Shown: positions 50,504 through 63,542 of the stretch, one piece after another
Numbering within the stretch: position 1 is the stretch's first letter
Layout: every line of letters starts with the position of its first letter
NCBI RefSeq assembly: GCF_932526225.1
Contig: NC_064048.1
Coordinates: 12,843,665-12,907,664, forward strand
Source: Nematostella vectensis
Taxonomy: Eukaryota; Cnidaria; Anthozoa; Actiniaria; Edwardsiidae
Length of the DNA stretch: 64,000 bases
Direction of reading: 5' to 3'
Notes under the pieces: generated by a model
Told to the model about the DNA's origin: nothing
Database searches by the model: none
The model's input: the letters and a program-made list of their open reading frames with translations, nothing else
Translations under genes and position numbers: made by a program

Positions 50504-53500
50504 GGCTATCAGCGGGAATAGAACCCGGGTCGCTGCGTTAGTAGTCAAGTGCCCGCAACGAAAGACTAACGTGGCATTGCTGAAGGAAATTGTAATGAAA
50601 ATTACTTTTAATAATATTGGTATCGTTAACTATCCCAAGCAAAGTCACCATCGGACTGGAGGTTACATTCGGGAAAAGCTTCAGGGTTACATTCGGGAAT
50701 TTGTTTTACGAGTGTAACCTCCAAAAGGTTACAATCGATAATTTGTTTTCCGAATGTAAATTCCAAAAAGTAACATTAGGAAAAATAAAAGAGTATACTC
50801 GGAAAAAAAGGTATATCAATCTATCGAGCGCTATGCTCTATGTTAGAATCTACTTAATCAAGTTATCCAAGGAATCTCGTTATTTCTTGTGTGCATAAAA
50901 TATGTACAGGATCCTGAACAAAGCATGAGCACATCAAAGATGCTGAGAGTACATAAAAATGTCCCTATACCTTCTTTTTATGTCATGACACACCAAGAAC
51001 AGTATAATTAAGTATCGATATTTAAAAAAAAAATAAAGCAAAAAAAAAAAGGCTATCAGCGGGAATCGAACCCGGGTCGCTGCGTTAGTAGTCAAGTGCC
51101 CGCAACTAAAGACTAACGTGGCATTGCTGAAGGGAATTGTAATGAAAATTACTTTTAATACTATTGGTATCGTAAACTATCCCAAGCAAAGTCACCATCG
51201 GACTGGAGGTTACATTCGGGAAAAGCTTCAGGGTTACATTCGGGAATTTGATTTACGAGTGTAACCTCCAAAAGGTTACAATCGATAATTTGTTTTCCGA
51301 ATGTAAATTCCAAAAAGTAACATTAGGAAAAATAAAACAGTATACTCGGAAAAAAAGGTATATCAATCTATCGAGCGCTATGCTCTATGTTAGATTCTAC
51401 TTAATCAAGTTATCCAAGGAATCTAGTTAGTTCTTGGGTGCATAAAATATGTACAGGATCCTGAACAAAGCATGAGCACATCAAAGATGCTGAGAGTACA
51501 TAAAAATGTCCCTATACCTTCTTTTTATGTCATGACACACCAAGAACAGTATAATTAAGTATCGATATTTAAAAAAAAAAATAAAGAAAAAAAAATAGGC
51601 TATCAGCGGGAATCAAACCCGGGTCGCTGCGTTAGTAGTCAAGTGCCCGCAACGAAAGACTAACGTGGCATTGCTTAAGGGAATTGTAATGAAAATTACT
51701 TTTAATACTATTGGTATCGTAAACTATCCCAAGCAAAGTCACCATCGGACTGGAGGTTACATTCGGGAAAAGCTTCAGGGTTACATTCGGGAATTTGATT
51801 TACGAGTGTAACCTCAAAAAGGTTACAATCGATACTTTTTTTTCCGAATTCAAATTCCAAAAAGTAACATTAGGAAAAATAAAACAGTATACTCGGAAAA
51901 AAAGGTATATCAATCTATCGAGCGCTATGCTCTATGTTAGAATCTACTTAATCAAGTTATCCAAGGAATCTAGTTAGTTCTTGTGTGCATAAAATATGTA
52001 CAGGATCCTGAACAAAGCATGAGCACATCAAAGATGCTGAGAGTACATAAAAATGTCCCTATACCTTCTTTTTTTGTCATGACACACCAAGAACAGTATA
52101 ATTAAGTATCGATATTTAAAAAAAAAAATAAAGAAAAAAAAAATAGGCTATCAGCGGGAATCGAACCCGGGTAGCTGCGTTAGTAGTCAAGTGCCCGCAA
52201 CGAAAGACTAACGTGGCATTGCTGAAGGAAATTGTAATGAAATCTACTTTTAATAATATTGGTATCGTTAACTATCCCAAGCAAAGTCACCATCGGACTG
52301 GAGGTTACATTCGGGAACAGCTTCAGGGTTACATTCGGGAATTTGTTTTACGAGTGTAACCTCCAAAAGGTTACAATCGATAATTTGTTTTCCGAATGTA
52401 AATTCCAAAAAGTAACATTAGGAAAAATAAAAGAGTATACTCGGAAAAAAAGGTATATCAATCTATCGAGCGCTATGCTCTATGTTAGAATCTACTTAAT
52501 CAAGTTATCCAAGGAATCTAGTTAGTTCTTGTGTGCATAAAATATGTACAGGATCCTGAACAAAGCATGAGCACATCAAAGATGCTGAGAGTACATAAAA
52601 ATGTCCCTATACCTTCTTTTTATGTCATGACACACCAAGAACAGTATAATTAAGTAACGATATTTAAAAAAAAAAAATAAAGAAAAAAAATAGGCTATCA
52701 GCGGGAATAGAACCCGGGTCGCTGCGTTAGTAGTCAAGTGCCCGCAACGAAAGACTAACGTGGCATTGCTGAAGGAAATTGTAATGAAAATTACTTTTAA
52801 TAATATTGGTATCGTTAACTATCCCAAGCAAAGTCACCATCGGACTGGAGGTTACATTCGGGAAAAGCTTCAGGGTTACATTCGGGAATTTGTTTTACGA
52901 GTGTAACCTCCAAAAGGTTACAATCGATAATTTGTTTTCCGAATGTAAATTCCAAAAAGTAACATTAGGAAAAATAAAAGAGTATACTCGGAAAAAAAGG
53001 TATATCAATCTATCGAGCGCTATGCTCTATGTTAGAATCTACTTAATCAAGTTATCCAAGGAATCTCGTTAGTTCTTGTGTGCATAAAATATGTACAGGA
53101 TCCTGAACAAAGCATGAGCACATCAAAGATGCTGAGAGTACATAAAAATGTCCCTATACCTTCTTTTTATGTCATGACACACCAAGAACAGTATAATTAA
53201 GTATCGATATTTAAAAAAAAAATAAAGCAAAAAAAAAAAGGCTATCAGCGGGAATCGAACCCGGGTCGCTGCGTTAGTAGTCAAGTGCCCGCAACTAAAG
53301 ACTAACGTGGCATTGCTGAAGGGAATTGTAATGAAAATTACTTTTAATACTATTGGTATCGTAAACTATCCCAAGCAAAGTCACAATCGGACTGGAGGTT
53401 ACATTCGGGAAAAGCTTCAGGGTTACATTCGGGAATTTGATTTACGAGTGTAACCTCCAAAAGGTTACAATCGATAATTTGTTTTCCGAATGTAAATTCC

Positions 53501-54333
53501 AAAAAGTAACATTAGGAAAAATAAAACAGTATACTCGGAAAAAAAGGTATATCAATCTATCGAGCGCTATGCTCTATGTTAGATTCTACTTAATCAAGTT
53601 ATCCAAGGAATCTAGTTAGTTCTTGGGTCCATAAAATATGTACAGGATCCTGAACAAAGCATGAGCACATCAAAGATGCTGAGAGTACATAAAAATGTCC
53701 CTATACCTTCTTTTTATGTCATGACACACCAAGAAAAGTATAATTAAGTATCGATATTTAAAAAAAAAAATAAAGAAAAAAAAATAGGCTATCAGCGGGA
53801 ATCAAACCCGGGTCGCTGCGTTAGTAGTCAAGTGCCCGCAACGAAAGACTAACGTGGCATTGCTGAAGGGAATTGTAATGAAAATTACTTTTAATACTAT
53901 TGGTATCGTAAACTATCCCAAGCAAAGTCACCATCGGACTGGAGGTTACATTCGGGAAAAGCTTCAGGGTTACATTCGGGAATTTGATTTACGAGTGTAA
54001 CCTCAAAAAGGTTACAATCGATACTTTTTTTTCCGAATGCAAATTCCAAAAAGTAACATTAGGAAAAATAAAACAGTATACTCGGAAAAAAAGGTATATC
54101 AATCTATCGAGCGCTATGCTCTATGTTAGAATCTACTTAATCAAGTTATCCAAGGAATCTAGTTAGTTCTTGTGTGCATAAAATATGTACAGGATCCTGA
54201 ACAAAGCATGAGCACATCAAAGATGCTGAGAGTACATAAAAATGTCCCTATACCATCTTTTTATGTCATGACACACCAAGAACAGTATAATTAAGTATCG
54301 ATATTTAAAAAAAAAAATAAAGAAAAAAAAATA
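50504..54333 (+). repeat. Higher-order repeat: tetramer, 1.75 copies, 2,189 bp
   Basis: Monomers 50701/51248/51795/52343 are followed by 52890/53437/53984. Shared markers are 'taataatattgg' with 'atcgttaac', 'ggaatctcgtta', 'tgttagattctac', 'ttcttgggt' and 'aaataaagcaaaaaaaaaa'. Small differences within the second copy ('gggtccat', 'tcacaatcgg', 'agaaaagtat') show that some time has passed since duplication. Confidence 0.87.
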
Positions 54334-55428
54334 GGCTATCAGCGGGAATAGAACCCGGGTCGCTGCGGTAGTAGTTAACTGCTCGCAACGAAAGACTAAC
54401 GTGGCATTGCTGAAGGAAATTGTAATGAAAATTACTTTTAATACTATTGATATCGTAAACTATCCCAAGCAAAGTCACCATCGGACTGGAGGTTACATTC
54501 GGGAAAAGCTTCAGGGTTACATTCGGGAATTTGGTTTACGAGTGTAACCTCCAAAAGGTTACAATCGATAATTTGTTTTCCGAATGTAAATTCCAAAAAG
54601 TAACATTAGGAAAAATAAAACAGTATACTCGGAAAAAAAGGTATATCAATCTATCGAGCGCTATGCTCTATGTTAGAATCTACTTAATCAAGTTATCCAA
54701 GGAATCTAGTTAGTTCTTGTGTGCATAAAATATGTACAGGATCCTGAACGAAGCATGAGCAAATCAAAGATGCTGAGAGTACATAAAAATGTCCCTATAC
54801 CTTCTTTTTATGTCATGACACACCAAGAACAGTATAAGTAAGTATCGATATTTAAAAAAAAAATAAAGAAAAAAAAAAATAGGCTATCAGCGGGAATCGA
54901 ACCCGGGTCGCTGCGTTAGTAGTCAAGTGCCTGCAACGAAAGACTAACGTGGCATTGCTGAAGGGAATTGTAATGAAAATTAATTTTAATACTATTGGTA
55001 TCGTAAACTATCCCAAGCAAAGTCACCATCGGACTGGAGGTTACATTCGGGAAAAGCTTCAGGGTTACATTCGGGAATTTGTTTTACGAGTGTAACCTCC
55101 AAAAGGTTACAATCGATAATTTTTTTTCCGAATGTAAATTCCAAAAAGTAACATTAGGAAAAATAAAACAGTATACTCGGATAAAAAGGTATATCAATCT
55201 ATCGAGCGCTATGCTCTATGTTAGAATCTACTTAATCAAGTTATCCAAGGAATCTAGTTAGTTCTTGTGTGCATAAAATATGTACAGGATCCTGAACAAA
55301 GCATGAGCACATCAAAGATGCTGAGAGTACATAAAAATGTCCCTATACCTTCTTTTTATGTCATGACACACCAAGAACAGTATAATTAAGTATCGATATT
55401 TAAAAAAAAAAATAAAGAAAAAAAAATA

Positions 55429-55949
55429 GGCTATCAGCGGGAATCAAACCCGGGTCGCTGCGTTAGTAGTCAAGTGCCCGCAACGAAAGACTAACGTGGC
55501 ATTGCTGAATGGAATGGTAATGAAAATTACTTTTAATACTATTGGTATCGTAAACTATCCCAAGCAAAGTCACCATCGGACTGGAGGTTACATTCGGGAA
55601 TTTGATTTACGAGTGTAACCTCAAAAAGGTTACAATCGATACTTTTTTTCCGAATGCAAATTCCAAAAAGTAACATTAGGAAAAATAAAAGAGTATACTC
55701 GGAAAAAAAGGTATATCAATCTATCGAGCGCTATGCTCTATGTTAGAATCTACTTAATCAAGTTATCCAAGGAATTTAGTTAGTTCTTGTGTGCATAAAA
55801 TATGTAAAGGATAATGAACAAAGCATGAGCACATCAAAGATGCTGAGAGTACATAAAAATGTCCCTATACCTTCTTTTTATGTCATGACACACCAAGAAC
55901 AGTATAATTAAGTATCGATATTTAAAAAAAAAATAAAGAAAAAAAAATA
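55429..55949 (+). repeat. Short monomer, 24-bp deletion (type S, copy 3)
   Basis: The anchor is 55602. This is the downstream partner of the copy at 49984 in the 5,445-bp duplication and carries the full set of linked type S markers. Confidence 0.9.
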
Positions 55950-58137
55950 GGCTATCAGCGGGAATAGAACCCGGGTCGCTGCGTTAGTAGTCAAGTGCCC
56001 GCAACGAAAGACTAACGTGGCATTGCTGAAGGAAATTGTAATGAAAATTACTTTTAATAATATTGGTATCGTTAACTATCCCAAGCAAAGTCACCATCGG
56101 ACTGGAGGTTACATTCGGGAAAAGCTTCAGGGTTACATTCGGGAATTTGTTTTACGAGTGTAACCTCCAAAAGGTTACAATCGATAATTTGTTTTCCGAA
56201 TGTAAATTCCAAAAAGTAACATTAGGAAAAATAAAAGAGTATACTCGGAAAAAAAGGTATATCAATCTATCGAGCGCTATGCTCTATGTTAGAATCTACT
56301 TAATCAAGTTATCCAAGGAATCTCGTTATTTCTTGTGTGCATAAAATATGTACAGGATCCTGAACAAAGCATGAGCACATCAAAGATGCTGAGAGTACAT
56401 AAAAATGTCCCTATACCTTCTTTTTATGTCATGACACACCAAGAACAGTATAATTAAGTATCGATATTTAAAAAAAAAATAAAGCAAAAAAAAAAAGGCT
56501 ATCAGCGGGAATCGAACCCGGGTCGCTGCGTTAGTAGTCAAGTGCCCGCAACTAAAGACTAACGTGGCATTGCTGAAGGGAATTGTAATGAAAATTACTT
56601 TTAATACTATTGGTATCGTAAACTATCCCAAGCAAAGTCACCATCGGACTGGAGGTTACATTCGGGAAAAGCTTCAGGGTTACATTCGGGAATTTGATTT
56701 ACGAGTGTAACCTCCAAAAGGTTACAATCGATAATTTGTTTTCCGAATGTAAATTCCAAAAAGTAACATTAGGAAAAATAAAACAGTATACTCGGAAAAA
56801 AAGGTATATCAATCTATCGAGCGCTATGCTCTATGTTAGATTCTACTTAATCAAGTTATCCAAGGAATCTAGTTAGTTCTTGGGTGCATAAAATATGTAC
56901 AGGATCCTGAACAAAGCATGAGCACATCAAAGATGCTGAGAGTACATAAAAATGTCCCTATACCTTCTTTTTATGTCATGACACACCAAGAACAGTATAA
57001 TTAAGTATCGATATTTAAAAAAAAAAATAAAGAAAAAAAAATAGGCTATCAGCGGGAATCAAACCCGGGTCGCTGCGTTAGTAGTCAAGTGCCCGCAACG
57101 AAAGACTAACGTGGCATTGCTTAAGGGAATTGTAATGAAAATTACTTTTAATAATATTGGTATCGTTAACTATCCCAAGCAAAGTCACCATCGGACTGGA
57201 GGTTACATTCGGGAAAAGCTTCAGGGTTACATTCGGGAATTTGTTTTACGAGTGTAACCTCCAAAAGGTTACAATCGATAATTTGTTTTCCGAATGTAAA
57301 TTCCAAAAAGTAACATTAGGAAAAATAAAAGAGTATACTCGGAAAAAAAGGTATATCAATCTATCGAGCGCTATGCTCTATGTTAGAATCTACTTAATCA
57401 AGTTATCCAAGGAATCTCGTTATTTCTTGTGTGCATAAAATATGTACAGGATCCTGAACAAAGCATGAGCACATCAAAGATGCTGAGAGTACATAAAAAT
57501 GTCCCTATACCTTCTTTTTATGTCATGACACACCAAGAACAGTATAATTAAGTATCGATATTTAAAAAAAAAATAAAGCAAAAAAAAAAAGGCTATCAGC
57601 GGGAATAGAACCCGGGTCGCTGCGGTAGTAGTTAACTGCCCGCAACGAAAGACTAACGTGGCATTGCTGAAGGAAATTGTAATGAAAATTACTTTTAATA
57701 CTATTGGTATCGTAAACTATCCCAAGCAAAGTCACCATCGGACTGGAGGTTACATTCGGGAAAAGCTTCAGGGTTACATTCGGGAATTTGTTTTACGAGT
57801 GTAACCTCCAAAAGGTTACAATCGATAATTTTTTTTCCGAATGTAAATTCCAAAAAGTAACATTAGGAAAAATAAAACAGTATACTCGGAAAAAAAGGTA
57901 TATCAATCTATCGAGCGCTATGCTCTATGTTAGAATCTACTTAATCAAGTTATCCAAGGAATCTAGTTAGTTCTTGTGTGCATAAAATATGTACAGGATC
58001 CTGAACAAAGCATGAGCAAATCAAAGATGCTGAGAGTACATAAAAATGTCCCTATACCTTCTTTTTATGTCATGACACACCAAGAACAGTATAATAAAGT
58101 ATCGATATTTAAAAAAAAAAATAAAGAAAAAAAAATA

Positions 58138-58661
58138 GGCTATCAGCGGGAATCAAACCCGGGTCGCTGCGTTAGTAGTCAAGTGCCCGCAACGAAAGAC
58201 TAACGTGGCATTGCTGAATGGAATGGTAATGAAAATTACTTTTAATACTATTGGTATCGTAAACTATCCCAAGCAAAGTCACCATCGGACTGGAGGTTAC
58301 ATTCGGGAATTTGATTTACGAGTGTAACTTCAAAAAGGTTACAATCGATACTTTTTTTCCGAATGCAAATTCCAAAAAGTAACATTAGGAAAAATAAAAG
58401 AGTATACTCGGAAAAAAAGGTATATCAATCTATCGAGCGCTATGCTCTATGTTAGAATCTACTTAATCAAGTTATCCAAGGAATTTAGTTAGTTCTTGTG
58501 TGCATAAAATATGTAAAGGATAATGAACAAAGCATGAGCACATCAAAGATGCTGAGAGTACATAAAAATGTCCCTATACCTTCTTTTTATGTCATGACAC
58601 ACCAAGAACAGTATAATTAAGTATCGATATTTAAAAAAAAAATAAAGAGAAAAAAAAAATA
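58138..58661 (+). repeat. Short monomer, 24-bp deletion (type S, copy 4)
   Basis: The anchor is 58311. It carries the type S markers and a private 'gtgtaacttcaaaa'. It is followed by the 'aaagagaaaa' A-tract and the 'cccgggtggctg' tRNA-like module, the same successor as at 12454 and 61370. Confidence 0.9.
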
Positions 58662-60845
58662 GGCTATCAGCGGGAATCGAACCCGGGTGGCTGCGTTAGT
58701 AGTCAAGGGCCTGCAACGAAAGACTAACGTGGCATTGCTGAAGGGAATTGTAATGAAAATTACTTTTAATACTATTGGTATCGTAAACTATCCCAAGCAA
58801 AGTCACCATCGGACAGGAGGTTACATTCGGGAAAAGCTTCAGGGTTACATTCGGGAATTTGTCTTACGAGTGTAACCTCCAAAAGGTTACAATCGATAAT
58901 TTGTTTTCCGAATGTAAATTCCAAAAAGTAACATTAGGAAAAATAAAACAGTATACTCGGAAAAAAAGGTATATCAATCTACCGAGCGCTATGCTCTATG
59001 TTAGAATCTACTTAATCAAGTTATCCAAGGTATCTAGTTAGTTCTTGTGTGCATAAAATATGTACAGGATCCTGAACAAAGCATGAGCACATCAAAGATG
59101 CTGAGAGTACATAAAAATGTCCCTATACCTTCTTTTTATGTCATGACACACCAAGAACAGTATAATTAAGTATCGATATTTAAAAAAAAAATAAAGAAAA
59201 AAAAAATAGGCTATCAGCGGGAATCAAACCCGGGTCGCTGCGTTAGTAGTCAAGTGCCCGCAACGGAAGACTAACGTGGCATTGCTGAATGGAATTGTAA
59301 TGAAAATTACTTTTAATACTATTGGCATCGTAAACTATCCCAAGCAAAGTCACCATCGGACTGGAGGTTACATTCGGGAAAAGCTTCAGGGTTACATTCG
59401 GGAATTTGATTTACGAGTGTAACCTCAAACATGTTACAATCGATACTTTTTTTTTCGAATGCAAATTCCAAAAAGTAACATTAGGAAAAATAAAACAGTA
59501 TACTCGGAAAAAAAGGTATATCAATCTATCGAGCGCTATGCTCTATGTTAGAATCTACTTAATCAAGTTATCCAAGGAATCTAGTTAGTTCTTGTGTGCA
59601 TAAAATATGTAAAGGATCCTGAACAAAGCATGAGCACATCAAAGATGCTGAGAGTACATAAAAATGTCCCTATACCTTCTTTTTATGTCATGACACACCA
59701 AGAACAGTATAATTAAGTATCGATATTTAAAAAACAATAAAGAAAAAAAATAGGCTATCAGCGGGAATCGAACCCGGGTAGCTGCGTTTGTAGTCAAGTG
59801 CCTGCAACGAAAGACTAACGTGGCATTGCTGAAGGGAATTGTAATGAAAATTACTTTTAATACTATTGGTATCGTAAACTATCCCAAGCAAAGTCACCAT
59901 CGGACTGGAGGTTACATTCGGGAAAAGCTTCAGGGTTACATTCGGGAATTTGATGTACGAGTGTAACCTCAAAAAGGTTACAATCGATACTTTTTTTTCC
60001 GAATGCAAATTCCAAAAAGTAACATTAGGAAAAATAAAACAGTATACTCGGAAAAAAAGGTATATCAATCTATCGAGCGCTATGCTCTATGTTAGAATCT
60101 ACTTAATCAAGTTATCCAAGGAATCTAGTTAGTTCTTGTGTGCATAAAATATGTACAGGATCCTGAACAAAGCATGAGCACATCAAAGATGCTGAGAGTA
60201 CATAAAAATGTCCCTATACCTTCTTTTTATGTCATGACACACCAAGAACAGTATAATTAAGTATCGATATTTAAAAAAAAAATTAAGAAAAAAAAATAGG
60301 CTATCAGCGGGAATAGAACCCGGGTCGCTGCGGTAGTAGTTAACTGCCCGCAACGAAAGACTAACGTGGCATTGCTGAAGGAAATTGTAATGAAAATTAC
60401 TTTTAATTCTATTGGTATCGTAAACTATCCCAAGCAAAGTCACCATCGGACTGGAGGTTACATTCGGGAAAAGCTTTAGGTTTACATTCGGGAATTTGTT
60501 TTACGAGTGTAACCTCCAAAAGGTTACAATCGATAATTTTTTTTCCGAATGTAAATTCCAAAAAGTAACATTAGGAAAAATAAAACAGTATACTCGGAAA
60601 AAAAGGTATATCAATCTATCGAGCGCTATGCTCTATGTTAGAATCTACTTAATCAAGTTATCCAAGGAATCTAGTTAGTTCTTGTGTGCATAAAATATGT
60701 ACAGGATCCTGAACAAAGCATGAGCAAATCAAAGATGCTGAGAGTACATAAAAATGTCCCTATACCTTCTTTTTATGTCATGACACACCAAGAACAGTAT
60801 AATAAAGTATCGATATTTAAAAAAAAAAATAAAGAAAAAAAAATA

Positions 60846-61369
60846 GGCTATCAGCGGGAATCAAACCCGGGTCGCTGCGTTAGTAGTCAAGTGCCCGCAA
60901 CGAAAGACTAACGTGGCATTGCTGAATGGAATGGTAATGAAAATTACTTTTAATACTATTGGTATCGTAAACTATCCCAAGCAAAGTCACCATCGGACTG
61001 GAGGTTACATTCGGGAATTTGATTTACGAGTGTAACCTCAAAAAGGTTACAATCGATACTTTTTTTCCGAATGCAAATTCCAAAAAGTAACATTAGGAAA
61101 AATAAAAGAGTATACTCGGAAAAAAAGGTATATCAATCTATCGAGCGCTATGCTCTATGTTAGAATCTACTTAATCAAGTTATCCAAGGAATCTAGTTAG
61201 TTCTTGTGTGCATAAAATATGTAAAGGATAATGAACAAAGCATGAGCACATCAAAGATGCTGAGAGTACATAAAAATGTCCCTATACCTTCTTTTTATGT
61301 CATGACACACCAAGAACAGTATAATTAAGTATCGATATTTAAAAAAAAAATAAAGAGAAAAAAAAAATA
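60846..61369 (+). repeat. Short monomer, 24-bp deletion (type S, copy 5)
   Basis: The anchor is 61019. It is the second member of the pentamer duplication. It keeps the type S markers except that it has the common 'ggaatctagttag' where the others read 'ggaatttag', which suggests partial conversion towards the majority type. Confidence 0.9.
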
Positions 61370-62455
61370 GGCTATCAGCGGGAATCGAACCCGGGTGGCT
61401 GCGTTAGTAGTCAAGGGCCTGCAACGAAAGACTAACGTGGCATTGCTGAAGGGAATTGTAATGAAAATTACTTTTAATACTATTGGTATCGTAAAATATC
61501 CCAAGCAAAGTCACCATCGGACAGGAGGTTACATTCGGGAAAAGCTTCAGGGTTACATTCGGGAATTTGTTTTACGAGTGTAACCTCAAAAAGGTTACAA
61601 TCGATAATTTGTTTTCCGAATGTAAATTCCAAAAAGTAACATTAGGAAAAATAAAACAGTATACTCGGAAAAAAAGGTATATCAATCTATCGAGCGCTAT
61701 GCTCTATGTTAGAATCTACTTAATCAAGTTATCCAAGGAATCTAGTTAGTTCTTGTGTGCATAAAATATGTACAGGATCCTGAACAAAGCATGAGCACAT
61801 CAAAGATGCTGAGAGTACATAAAAATGTCCCTATACCTTCTTTTTATGTCATGACACACCAAGAACAGTATAATTAAGTATCGATATTTAAAAAAAAAAT
61901 AAAGAAAAAAAATAGGCTATCAGCGGGAATCGAACCCGGGTAGCTGCGTTAGTAGTCAAGTGCCCGCAACGAAAGACTAACGTGGCATTGCTGAAGGAAA
62001 TTGTAATGAAAATTACTTTTAATACTATTGGTATCGTAAACTATCCCAAGCAAAGTCACCATCAGACTGGAGGTTACATTCGGGAAAAGCTTCAGGGTTA
62101 CATTCGGGAATTTGTTTTACGAGTGTAACCTCCAAAAGGTTACAATCGATAATTTGTTTTCCGAATGTAAATTCCAAAAAGTAACATTAGGAAAAATAAA
62201 AGAGTATACTCGGAAAAAAAAGGTATATCAATCTATCGAGCGCTATGCTCTATGTTAGAATCTACTTAATCAAGTTATCCAAGGAATCTAGTTAGTTCTT
62301 GTGTGCATAAAATATGTACAGGATCCTGAACAAAGCATGAGCACATCAAAGATGCTGAGAGTACATAAAAATGTCCCTATACCTTCTTTTTATGTCATGA
62401 CACACCAATAACAGTATAATTAAGTATCGATATTTAAAAAAAAAAAAAAAAAATA

Positions 62456-63542
62456 GGCTATCAGCGGGAATCGAACCCGGGTCGCTGGGTTAGTAGTTAA
62501 GTGCCCGCAACGAAAGACTAACGTGGCATCGCTGAAGGGAATTGTAATGAAAATTACTTTTAATACTATTGGTATCGTAAACTATCCCAAGCAAAGTCAC
62601 CATCGGACTGGAGGTTACATTCGGGAAAAGCTTCAGGGTTACATTCGGGAATTTGGTTTACGAGTGTAACCTCCAAAAGGTTACAATCGATAATTTGTTT
62701 TCCGAATGTAAATTCCAAAAAGTAACATTAGGAAAAATAAAACAGTATACTCGGAAAAAAAGGTATATCAATCTATCGAGCGCTATGCTCTATGTTAGAA
62801 TCTACTTAATCAAGTTATCCAAGGAATCTAGTTAGTTCTTGTGTGCATAAAATATGTACAGGATCCTGAACAAAGCATGAGCACATCAAAGATGCTGAGA
62901 GTACATAAAAATGTCCCTATACCTTCTTTTTATGTCATGACACACCAATAACAGTATAATTAAGTATCGATATTTAAAAAAAAAAAAAAAAAATAGGCTA
63001 TCAGCGGGAATCGAACCCGGATCGCTGGGTTAGTAGTTAAGTGCCCGCAACGAAAGACTAACGTGGCATCGCTGAAGGGAATTGTAATGAAAATTGCTTT
63101 TAATACTATTGGTATCGTAAACTATCCCAAGCAAAGTCACCATCGGACTGGAGGTTACATTCGGGAAAAGCTTCAGGGTTACATTCGGGAATTTGGTTTA
63201 CGAGTGTAACCTCCAAAAGGTTACAATCGATAATTTGTTTTCCGAATGTAAATTCCAAAAAGTAACATTAGGAAAAATAAAACAGTATACTCGGAAAAAA
63301 AGGTATATCAATCTATCGAGCGCTATGCTCTATGTTAGAATCTACTTAATCAAGTTATCCAAGGAATCTAGTTAGTTCTTGTGTGCATAAAATATGTACA
63401 GGATCCTGAACAAAGCATGAGCACATCAAAGATGCTGAGAGTACATAAAAATGTCCCTATACCTTCTTTTTATGTCATGACACACCAAGAACAGTATAAT
63501 TAAGTATCAATATTTAAAAAAAAAATAAAGAAAAAAAAAATA
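62456..63542 (+). repeat. Single-monomer tandem duplication, 540 bp
   Basis: The monomers anchored at 62653 and 63193 share 'gctgggttagtagttaag', 'ggcatcgctgaag' and 'gaatttggtttacg'. The A tract in front of each is a pure run of about 17 A without the usual 'ataaag' interruption, which explains the short 540-bp period. This is the clearest single-monomer step in the window and looks recent. Confidence 0.85.

Larger units (their letters stand above)
49437..57140 (+). repeat. Ten-monomer duplication, 5,445 bp offset
   Basis: Monomers 49634/50157/50701/51248 recur as 55079/55602/56147/56694 at offsets of 5445-5446. The match runs on into the next monomer as far as the rare variant 'ggcattgcttaaggg' (about 51667 and 57113). 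It then breaks: at 57150 the sequence takes 'taataatattgg', the type seen at 50610. The second tetramer copy (52693-54333) lies between the two copies. Confidence 0.85.
57591..61914 (+). repeat. Higher-order repeat: pentamer, 1.6 copies, 2,708 bp
   Basis: Monomers 57788/58311/58859/59406/59950 are followed by 60496/61019/61567. The offset is 2708 for all three repeated anchors. Shared markers are 'gagcaaatcaaag', 'ataataaagtatcg', the short monomer, 'aaagagaaaaaa' and 'cccgggtggctg'. The second copy has private changes: 'agctttaggtttac' (about 60473) and 'gtaaaatatccc' (about 61492). The latter also occurs at about 12577. Confidence 0.88.

Noticed and set aside
57976-58203. 75-codon plus-strand frame, repeated at 60684-60911
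   Set aside because: It runs through the A-rich tract and the reversed tRNA-like module. It opens only because of the single 'ataataaag' change shared by the 2,708-bp duplication.
59727-60068. 113-codon minus-strand frame and shorter relatives (e.g. 14125-14406, 39624-39887)
   Set aside because: They read through the A-rich tract as runs of F and through the subrepeats as NVT/ECN repeats. Coding is not conserved between neighbouring monomers.
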